Positions 45,887 to 52,469 of a DNA stretch of 64,000 bases are shown here, piece by piece. Source of the stretch: Pseudotamlana agarivorans (GTDB lineage: Bacteria; Bacteroidota; Bacteroidia; Flavobacteriales; Flavobacteriaceae); the NCBI RefSeq assembly GCF_001642835.1, contig NZ_LXEI01000006.1, positions 124,001 through 188,000 on the forward strand, given 5' to 3'. Made by a program: the position numbers and the translations under genes. Positions within the stretch are counted from its first letter, which is position 1. Each line of letters opens with the position of its first letter. The notes under the pieces were generated by a model. The model ran no database searches, was not told the origin of the DNA, and saw only the letters and a program-made list of their open reading frames with translations.

Positions 45887-47302
45887 TTAAAATTTGTTTT
45901 CCACCTCGGCAGCTTCAAGCATCATATAATGTAAATCGGTGTTTTTAATAAAGGGTTTTAATAAATCACTTCCAGGGCCATACATGGCTATTTCTACATA
46001 ATCGGCTGAATGCTGCATGCTTATCCAGCCTACCGAATTGTGTTTTTGTTGCATGTCGGCTAAAATTTTATAAGGTAAATGTCTTGGGTTATAAAGGCCA
46101 TTTTCAATGTCTAAATCATTGTAATAATTTAATAGTTGCTGGCATTCGGAATTGCTTAGGGTAATATTATTGGCGTAATGTATGCGGTCTTTAATTTGTT
46201 TTAGAGACGATTCTTTACCAATGCCATTTAAAATCCATTCGTTTGTATGTTTGTAGTTTTGTATAGAATCAAAATTGGAATTAGCTTCATTTCCATAAAT
46301 GATCCCAGGATTCGCGTTACCATGGTCTGTGGTAATGATAACAAGTGTTTCGCCGTCCTTTTCGGCAAAATCAATAGCAGTTTTAATGGCTTCATCATGT
46401 GCCACTTGATCGTAAATTAAGCCTGAAATGTCGTTGGCATGGGCAGCCCAATCCACTTTACCAGCTTCCACTTGTAAGACAAAACCCTGAGGATGTATTT
46501 TCATAACATCAATAGCTTTTTGTGTCATCTCAGCAAGACTAGGAATATTTTTTTTTAAATCATTATTGTTACGTCTGTCGAGAGCGTAGGGCAGTCCGTT
46601 ATCATCAAAAACCCCTAAAATAGATTTTTGGTTTGAAGCCGAAAGCATATCTTCTCGGTTTTTAACCACGGTATAACCTTTTGAGGCATAACGCTTATAA
46701 AGGTCTGTTTTATCCTTTCGTTTATCTGCTGAAAAGTAGTTGTTGCCACCACCCATCATCACGTCAAATTGATGTTCTAAATATTTTTCTGCAATGTCTT
46801 CCTGAGCGTTTCTAGATGTCGAATTGACACAAAAACCTGCGGGCGTGGCATGTGTTATAGGAACTGTAGTAACGCAACCCGCTTTTTTACCACTTTTTTT
46901 AAATTTTTGCCAAATAGGGAGGTGAGCTTCTCCGTTTTTACTCATATTTAAAGCGCCATTGTGTATGCGAACACCGCCTCCCCATGACGAACTTGCAGCG
47001 GCAGAGTCGGTTACTATAGAGCTCGCCGATGCCATATCCATTAAGCCTCGTGTTACTTTATTGTCTTTGTAAAGCTGTAACCAATGCGACCCTATTCCCG
47101 TTTTTCTCGATAAATATAAATCGGCCATATTTAAGGTACCAATACTCATACCATCACTAACCACAATAATGATGTTTTTTGCCTTTTTGTTTAAACCAAT
47201 GGTCTGGTTTTTGACTGCTGTTGCTGTAGCTCCAAAAGGATAAGCTAAAGTTGCTCCTAAAGTAGCAAGTGTTCCTTTTTTAAAGAAATGTCTTCTGTTC
47301 AT
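45887..47302 (-). CDS. Alkaline phosphatase (PhoA family), Tat-exported
   Basis: A 471-residue metallophosphatase from the ATG at 47302 (a TTG at 47323 is possible). The leader NRRHFFKKGTLATLGATLAY is a twin-arginine signal, so it would be exported folded with its metals. Catalytic motifs: metal Asp in IVVSDGMS, nucleophile Ser in TDSAAASSSWGG, metal ligands in VEAGKVDWAAHAND and TTDHGNANPG, final His in SMQHSADY. By family knowledge it needs two Zn and one Mg ion, so its place inside a probable zinc-starvation operon is notable. It starts 17 bases after the DUF3299-like gene. Confidence 0.92.
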   Translation of the reverse strand: MNRRHFFKKGTLATLGATLAYPFGATATAVKNQTIGLNKKAKNIIIVVSDGMSIGTLNMADLYLSRKTGIGSHWLQLYKDNKVTRGLMDMASASSIVTDSAAASSSWGGGVRIHNGALNMSKNGEAHLPIWQKFKKSGKKAGCVTTVPITHATPAGFCVNSTSRNAQEDIAEKYLEHQFDVMMGGGNNYFSADKRKDKTDLYKRYASKGYTVVKNREDMLSASNQKSILGVFDDNGLPYALDRRNNNDLKKNIPSLAEMTQKAIDVMKIHPQGFVLQVEAGKVDWAAHANDISGLIYDQVAHDEAIKTAIDFAEKDGETLVIITTDHGNANPGIIYGNEANSNFDSIQNYKHTNEWILNGIGKESSLKQIKDRIHYANNITLSNSECQQLLNYYNDLDIENGLYNPRHLPYKILADMQQKHNSVGWISMQHSADYVEIAMYGPGSDLLKPFIKNTDLHYMMLEAAEVENKF

Positions 47303-47319
47303 CGCATTCAAAATTTTAG

Positions 47320-47760
47320 TCAATTAACACGTTGTGCTTTGCATTGGGTTAGAATATAATTAAAGTGTTCTACATCGTCGGCGTTAAGTTTTAGCCTGCC
47401 TGTAACCTGAACAATATCATCAGTTTTAAAATTTGGTTTTTCAGAAAATTGAAGTTCTACAGCAGTTTCTGGACCACCCACGCCACAAAAAAAGCAGGAA
47501 GACATGGGGCCTTTAGATAAAATGTATTGGTTTTCATCGGGATTGATGTTTAAAAAATAGCCTGTTATAGTTACTTGTTTTCCTTCTAAAGATTTTATGG
47601 GTGCTAAAAACTCAGGGTATAAAAATTTTTCACCATATGCAGGAAAAAATTTTTCACTAAAGTTAACTTGAGCTAAAGTGTCCCAAGTGATGTTATGTTG
47701 ACCGCTAGCCATTATACTAAAAAGTATTAAGGGAATTAGAAATAACTTATATTTTGACAT
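47320..47760 (-). CDS. Exported DUF3299-like OB-fold protein
   Basis: A 146-residue protein from the ATG at 47760 with a signal peptide ending in MASGQ. The mature part has a region reading as an OB-type barrel (GKQVTITGYFLNINPDENQY) and a cysteine motif SSCFFCGVGGPETAVELQF, then IVQVTGRLKLNADD. This resembles the small DUF3299-type periplasmic proteins found beside ABC ATPase and FtsX-like permease genes in zinc-limitation operons of Proteobacteria (PA4066 in the PA4063-PA4066 cluster, from memory). The Cys pair could bind metal. It sits between the permease and alkaline phosphatase genes. Confidence 0.6.
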   Translation of the reverse strand: MSKYKLFLIPLILFSIMASGQHNITWDTLAQVNFSEKFFPAYGEKFLYPEFLAPIKSLEGKQVTITGYFLNINPDENQYILSKGPMSSCFFCGVGGPETAVELQFSEKPNFKTDDIVQVTGRLKLNADDVEHFNYILTQCKAQRVN

Positions 47761-47826
47761 TTTTAATTTTAGAATCATGGGTTGTAGAATTTAGTTAGAA
47801 TGACCTCATAAAAATTTAAGTTTTAA

Positions 47827-49137
47827 TTAAGGGGTACTTCGACTTAAAATGTTGGAAATATTCATTTTTATTATGGGATAAATTGCCAACATAATAGCAA
47901 CAATAATGGCTAGGAAAACTAATAATAGCGTTTGTAAATAGTTATTTATAGGTAAAGGTGTTTGTAAGGCCTGTTGGTAATTGGTCGATAGCATTTCAAC
48001 CATAACATAAAGTCCTATTTGTGATAAGGCCAAACCGAATATCGAGGCTATAATTCCCACAAAAAATGCTTCATAGCTTACAATTTTTATAAGTTCTAAG
48101 GGCTGGGCTCCATAGGTTCGTAATAAAGCTAAATCGAATGCACGTTCTTTAACCATTTTATAGAGGTTGATAAAAATAATCAGGCTGGATATCGTTAAAA
48201 TACCGTAGGCTATCCAAGATAAAGTTTTAAGTCCGAGTCCAGTAAACTGCTGTAAACGTTCAATTTCATAATTTGGAAGGGCGGCTTGCATGTTCGTGTT
48301 TTTGTTAATGCTACGCGGAAGATTTAAAAGTGCCACTGGATTTCTAAAATTAATTAATAATGCCGTGATTTCTTTGTGGTTTTGATGCTGGTCATGGTGC
48401 TTTTCGTGAACGGCCTCGTTATGGTCATGGTCTCCTTTTTCTTCATCTTCATGATCGTGTTCTCGAGATTTATCTTCTTCTTTTTCATGGTTTTCTTCAA
48501 CTTCGTGATGATGTCCACTCTCATGGTCGTGAACCTCCCATACACTCTCTAAATTCGTGAGTATTAAACGGTCAATAACTTTGTTCGTAGGGGCTAAGGT
48601 ACCTACTACAATTAATGGGGTATTGTGCACATCAATGGCGTTATCAATTAAACCATGGGAACTTAAAAAGCTATCGCCAATTCGAAGTTTTAAACGTTTA
48701 GCAACTGTAGCCCCTAAAACCACCTCCATGGGGTTTTTTGGCCATATCCCATTATGGATTTTAGCCTTGTAAAATGCGGTAAACTCTTGTTGGGTACCAA
48801 CAATTTTATAGCCTTTATAATTATCGCCATACGATATGGGTACCGCGGTTTTTATCATCGGGTTTTTAGCCATACGGAGTGCCTCTGTATAGGAAATATT
48901 TCCTGTGGGGTTGTCCATGTGTAAAACGGCCGATAGGACCAATTGTAACGGACTCCCTTTGGCGCCAACTACCAAATCGATTTGACCTAAACTATTTTCG
49001 GTGTGTTGCTTTAGCCCGTGCTCTATTTGCTGTACACCTAAAAGTAAAGCTATGCTTAGCGCAAAGGCTAATACACTCAAAAGTGTAAATAGAGCCTTTG
49101 ATTGCATATTTTTAAAACTCAATTTCCAAAGATTCAT
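47827..49137 (-). CDS. FtsX-like ABC permease with His-rich periplasmic loop
   Basis: A 436-residue MacB/FtsX-type permease with four membrane segments: one at the N-terminus (ALFTLLSVLAFALSIALLLG), a large extracytoplasmic MacB_PCD domain (LGQIDLVVGAKGSPLQLVLS) and three at the C-terminus. Residues ~198-255 of the extracytoplasmic domain form an acidic, His-rich insertion with 15 histidines (such as HDHESGHHHEVEENHE), a likely zinc-binding loop. Its start overlaps the ATPase stop by 4 bases (ATGA), so the two form one transporter. It looks like the zinc-responsive PA4064/PA4065 and Vibrio Zrg-type ABC systems. MacB-like pumps act on envelope substrates rather than importing ions. Confidence 0.85.
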   Translation of the reverse strand: MNLWKLSFKNMQSKALFTLLSVLAFALSIALLLGVQQIEHGLKQHTENSLGQIDLVVGAKGSPLQLVLSAVLHMDNPTGNISYTEALRMAKNPMIKTAVPISYGDNYKGYKIVGTQQEFTAFYKAKIHNGIWPKNPMEVVLGATVAKRLKLRIGDSFLSSHGLIDNAIDVHNTPLIVVGTLAPTNKVIDRLILTNLESVWEVHDHESGHHHEVEENHEKEEDKSREHDHEDEEKGDHDHNEAVHEKHHDQHQNHKEITALLINFRNPVALLNLPRSINKNTNMQAALPNYEIERLQQFTGLGLKTLSWIAYGILTISSLIIFINLYKMVKERAFDLALLRTYGAQPLELIKIVSYEAFFVGIIASIFGLALSQIGLYVMVEMLSTNYQQALQTPLPINNYLQTLLLVFLAIIVAIMLAIYPIIKMNISNILSRSTP

Positions 49138-49763
49138 AGTTGTATGGTTTTTGTAAAATGAGACTTGATTCTATTGTCGTGTGTGATGACTATAAGATTG
49201 GCTTTTGTTCGCTTGGCTTGTTCTAAAAGCAGTGCCATCACCCGTTTACAGTTTTCATCATCGAGACTAGAGGTAGGTTCGTCGGCTAAAATAAGTTTCG
49301 GTTTGTGGATAACTGCCATAGCAATACCTAAGCGTTGTAACTGTCCCTCACTTAGGGTATTGATTTTGCTGTTTTTACAATCTGTTAATTGGAGTTCGTT
49401 TAGTAAAGCATCTATTTCTGGAGTCTTGACCTGTTGCCGACTAAATAATAAACGAGTCTGCAAGTTTTCTAGGAGGGTTAGAGATGAAATGGCATGGTTT
49501 TTTTGAAAAACTAACCCGATATTTTTACCTCTAAACCGATCTAATGCGTTTTCCGATAACTTTGTAAAGTTGGTATTATTAACGATAATGTCACCATTTT
49601 GGGGACGTAGCAAGCCTGCTAATAGATGTAAAAGCGTTGTTTTTCCTATGCCTGAAGGTCCTAATACAAGCATATGTTCATGTTGTTCTAGGGAAATGTT
49701 TGGAAAACGAAAATCTTGAGTTCCTTTTCTATAACGAAATGAAAGATTATGGACTTGTATCAT
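49134..49763 (-). CDS. ABC transporter ATP-binding protein (LolD/MacB type)
   Basis: A 209-residue ATPase from the ATG at 49763 (an earlier in-frame ATG at 49793 lies inside the GTPase gene). Walker A GPSGIGKTTLLHLLAGLL, Q-loop VFQKNHAISSLT, signature LSEGQLQRLGIA (LSEGQ instead of LSGGQ), Walker B LILADEPTSSLD, H-loop VITHD. The short length and motifs fit the LolD/MacB-type ATPases that power FtsX-like permeases. It starts one base after the COG0523 stop and overlaps the permease start, so all are translated from one message. Confidence 0.92.
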   Translation of the reverse strand: MIQVHNLSFRYRKGTQDFRFPNISLEQHEHMLVLGPSGIGKTTLLHLLAGLLRPQNGDIIVNNTNFTKLSENALDRFRGKNIGLVFQKNHAISSLTLLENLQTRLLFSRQQVKTPEIDALLNELQLTDCKNSKINTLSEGQLQRLGIAMAVIHKPKLILADEPTSSLDDENCKRVMALLLEQAKRTKANLIVITHDNRIKSHFTKTIQL

Positions 49764-49764
49764 C

Positions 49765-50670
49765 TTAATTTTTTGTTTGTAAACCAGCTTCAATGGCTTT
49801 TTCTAAAATTACGATAGAACTTCTTGGGCCTATGCATAAAAGTTTTGAGCCCGTTATTGGAACGCCATTAAATTTTCTAATAGACACTGTGCCATCTGGT
49901 GTGCGTTCGAAATAAGTATAATGATTATCTGCAGCTATATGAGTACATCCTTTTACTCTTAGAATATGTTGTGGGATGTTGTTGCAGATCGTTTTAATAG
50001 CATTTAGATGGCTTAATTTTGGCAAATCTATCGAACATGAAGACCAATGTGATTGTAAATGATCGAGTTTTTTTATTTGATTTTTTATAGGTTTCAGTTG
50101 CGGAATAAGGGTTTCATCTAAGAGCTCTAGCGTGGTTATTTCAGCTAAAGGGTTAATGTTTTTTAAACTTGAAATGACAGCAGTTTTACGATGTTTACTT
50201 ATATTTTCTAGATGCGTAAGTACGATTAAAGACGATGTCTGAATTTGATTGGCCTCCAGGGTGTTGTGTTCCCCACGTTTTTGCCAGTTTTTTACATCAA
50301 CTACAGAAATTTGAATGGGCGGTAAAAAACGATCTTTTAACCCGACACCAAGAAATTCCATTAGGGTACAGGCATCAGATGTGCCATTTGCCTCAATGAG
50401 TACAACGCCTTTTTTGCGTTCTGGAATGCCATTAATATATTGCCTTAGCTGGTCTATACCACTACAACAAATACAACTTCCGCTTAAAGCTTTTACCCAT
50501 TTGGGATTGTTTTTAATAATAAAATCTTGGGCATCTATATAAGCATTTTCATAATCGTTTAAAATGATGTATGGTTGCCAATCATTGCTTAAAAACCTGT
50601 TGGTTAATTGTTTTAAAAGAGTCGTTTTTCCTGCACCTAAAAAACCTACAACTGTAATGATGGCTTCCAT
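49765..50670 (-). CDS. COG0523 (CobW/ZigA-type) GTPase, candidate zinc metallochaperone
   Basis: A 301-residue G3E-family GTPase. Walker A GFLGAGKTTLLKQL (9-22), metal motif SGSCICCSGIDQL with C66, C68 and C69 matching the family CxCC signature, the Walker B-like VVLIEANGTSD, and the LTHLEN base-recognition region (family TKxD altered to THLE). The C-terminal CobW_C domain ends GSKLLCIGPRSSIVILEKAI. Zinc-related COG0523 proteins (ZigA, ZNG1) deliver zinc to client enzymes under starvation. The neighbour folE encodes a known type of zinc-dependent client. It is 124 bases after folE, where a possible secondary -7 element (CAAAATTA on plus strand, 50744) occurs. Confidence 0.88.
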   Translation of the reverse strand: MEAIITVVGFLGAGKTTLLKQLTNRFLSNDWQPYIILNDYENAYIDAQDFIIKNNPKWVKALSGSCICCSGIDQLRQYINGIPERKKGVVLIEANGTSDACTLMEFLGVGLKDRFLPPIQISVVDVKNWQKRGEHNTLEANQIQTSSLIVLTHLENISKHRKTAVISSLKNINPLAEITTLELLDETLIPQLKPIKNQIKKLDHLQSHWSSCSIDLPKLSHLNAIKTICNNIPQHILRVKGCTHIAADNHYTYFERTPDGTVSIRKFNGVPITGSKLLCIGPRSSIVILEKAIEAGLQTKN

Positions 50671-50794
50671 ATATGTTTTTAAATTAAATAATGAAGTTAC
50701 TTACTTTGGTAAAAATGGATTTGACTTTATTTAATTGTGAGAACAAAATTAGAGGGGGCGTGACAAGAAAAGTAAGCACCAAAGTCCCTTTATG

Positions 50795-51457
50795 TTATAA
50801 CGAAGTCGCATCTACAATTTTTAAAAATTCATTTCTAAATTGTTCCTTTTCAAAACAACCGCCATACTCTAATGTTGTTGTATAACTACTTTTGTCTTTT
50901 ATTCCACGAGAAGAGACACATAAATGTTTGGCACTAATCATTACAATAACATCTTCAGTTTCTAAAGTTTCCTGTAAGTCTTTTAGAATTTGCATGGATA
51001 ATCGCTCCTGAACTTGAGGCCTATGTGCATAATAATCGACTAAACGGTTTATTTTAGACAAGCCTACTACCTTTTTTTTGGGTAAATAGGCGATATGTGC
51101 ATGGCCTGTAATAGGAAGAAAATGATGTTCGCAAGCAGAATCAATGGTAATATTTTGTTCTACTAGCATTTTTTTGTAGCCGTATTTATTATCAAAAACC
51201 GATAATTTTGGTTTGTTTTTCGGGTTTAAACCATAAAACAATTCTTTAACATACATTTTAGCAAAGCGATATGGCGTACCAGATAAACTATCATCGGTTA
51301 AATCAAGGCCTAGTTCTTCCATGATTTTACCAAAATGATGCTGAATGTTTTCTATTTTTTCTTCGTCACTTTTATCAAAGGCGTCTTCGCGTAAAGGTGT
51401 TTCAACATTCGTTGAAATATGGTTGTCTCCTAAAATGTTAATATGTTCCTTATTCAT
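50795..51457 (-). CDS. folE: GTP cyclohydrolase I type IA
   Basis: A 220-residue enzyme forming dihydroneopterin triphosphate from GTP, the first step of tetrahydrofolate and pterin synthesis. The zinc ligands of class IA are all present: C109 and H112 in DSACEHHFLPI and C180 in AKHLCVSSRG. GLSKINRLV and RPQVQERL complete the active site. It is therefore a normal zinc-dependent FolE rather than the metal-promiscuous class IB (FolE2) usually induced by Zur. Its start overlaps the merC stop by 8 bases. It is probably a second folE copy kept active by the adjacent COG0523 protein under zinc shortage. Confidence 0.95.
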   Translation of the reverse strand: MNKEHINILGDNHISTNVETPLREDAFDKSDEEKIENIQHHFGKIMEELGLDLTDDSLSGTPYRFAKMYVKELFYGLNPKNKPKLSVFDNKYGYKKMLVEQNITIDSACEHHFLPITGHAHIAYLPKKKVVGLSKINRLVDYYAHRPQVQERLSMQILKDLQETLETEDVIVMISAKHLCVSSRGIKDKSSYTTTLEYGGCFEKEQFRNEFLKIVDATSL

Positions 51458-51854
51458 GGTTTATACAGCAATTATTTGTTTTGCACTGGCAATACTTTAA
51501 ATTGTAGAAATGGAGACCAATTAAGAAAAGCGCTGGTATATATATCATGTATTCTGGTAAAGGAAAAAGTTGGATGCTTTCATTAAATATAACGAACGCT
51601 AAAACACCCCAACTCAACCATAAAGCTTTTTTTATTAAGTTATTTGATGAAGCTTGTGAGGTTTTGTAAATAGCAAAAAAGGAAATTACCAAGAAAAAAT
51701 AATCTATAAAGCGCCACCATAATGGTGTTGACTCACAACAGGTTACTGTACAAGATTGAACAATAAAGATAAAGGGTGTTGCTACGCAATGTATTAGGCA
51801 TAAGGTGCTTGATAAAGCACCTAAAGAATCGGGTTTATTTATTTCTAATTTCAT
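51450..51854 (-). CDS. MerC-domain membrane protein
   Basis: A 134-residue inner-membrane protein with four hydrophobic segments. The MerC signature STLCLIHCVATPFIF (cysteine pair in the first segment) and a Cys-rich tail (YCQCKTNNCCINHE) suggest binding of a soft metal cation. MerC is named for mercury uptake, but no merA, merR or other mer gene is nearby. Here it is the first gene of an operon with folE and a COG0523 GTPase, so a role with zinc is more likely. Its promoter carries two copies of the Zur-like operator. Confidence 0.82.
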   Translation of the reverse strand: MKLEINKPDSLGALSSTLCLIHCVATPFIFIVQSCTVTCCESTPLWWRFIDYFFLVISFFAIYKTSQASSNNLIKKALWLSWGVLAFVIFNESIQLFPLPEYMIYIPALFLIGLHFYNLKYCQCKTNNCCINHE

Positions 51855-51867
51855 TTTTAAATATTAA

Positions 51868-51920
51868 TGCAACTATATTGCAAAAGTAATTGTATTTTTG
51901 TTAAACGCAACAAAGTTGTG
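51868..51920. promoter_or_regulatory. Divergent control region with two Zur-like operators
   Basis: Two copies of the palindrome: TGCAACTATATTGCA at 51868-51882 and CGCAACAAAGTTGTG at 51906-51920. For the minus-strand merC operon the second copy supplies the -33 TTG, followed after exactly 19 bases by -7 TACTTTTG (51881-51888), and the first copy covers the start of transcription. A plus-strand -7 candidate TATTTTTG (51893-51900) points toward the small protein and TonB receptor genes. One regulator could thus control both directions. Confidence 0.7.
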
Positions 51921-52048
51921 ATAATATTTTTAACTAGAGACCGACTTTTTACTTGTTCGCTTTAGTCCTTTTTGAAGTTTTATAACAAAAATTGTTTTAC
52001 CATTTTATGATTTCATGCCTTTTTAATCAAGGACGTATTAAAAAAAGA

Positions 52049-52330
52049 ATGTCTTTTATCATACTTGTCTTTTATGTTAGTATAAAATTAACAGGAGTAC
52101 ATGCCTTCTTTCATACTGATGATAACGGGGATATGGATAATTGTCATGTATGCGAATATGCTATTACTACCAATTTAACGCCAGCATTAGCTCCCAGTTT
52201 ATTGTATCATGCTATAGAATTAGAAATTCCTTCTAGTTGTAATTCAATTCAAATAACGTATGTGAATACGGTTGTAATAACCTTGTTAACGAGTCAGTTA
52301 GTGTCGAGACCTCCTCCTGGTTTTATTTAG
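52049..52330 (+). CDS. Small exported H/C protein with RPPP motif (family member 2)
   Basis: A 93-residue protein from the ATG at 52049 (the frame opens at 51992, but the later start gives a clean leader SFIILVFYVSIKLTG). After the hydrophobic segment come HAFFHTDDNGDMDNCHVCEY and a C-terminal SRPPPGFI. The order His cluster, CxxC, RPPP is shared with the protein at 44086-44412, so the two are paralogues. It is the first plus-strand gene of the divergent, operator-bearing region and precedes a TonB receptor by 139 bases. It may assist metal capture at the envelope; nothing more can be said from sequence. Confidence 0.65.
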   Translation: MSFIILVFYVSIKLTGVHAFFHTDDNGDMDNCHVCEYAITTNLTPALAPSLLYHAIELEIPSSCNSIQITYVNTVVITLLTSQLVSRPPPGFI

Positions 52331-52469
52331 GTTTTACTTGTATTCCCATAAAAACGGTTAAAGCAATTTGTTTAAAATAAACATATAGTCTTTAATGTTT
52401 TTGCCATTATTTATCCATACAAAAATTAAAGTTTGATGGGTATTTTGTTTATGTCTTTATCAAATTATC

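Noticed and set aside
51450-51854. Mercury resistance operon
   Set aside because: Only a MerC-domain protein is present; no merA, merT, merP or merR is seen and the operon partners point to zinc.
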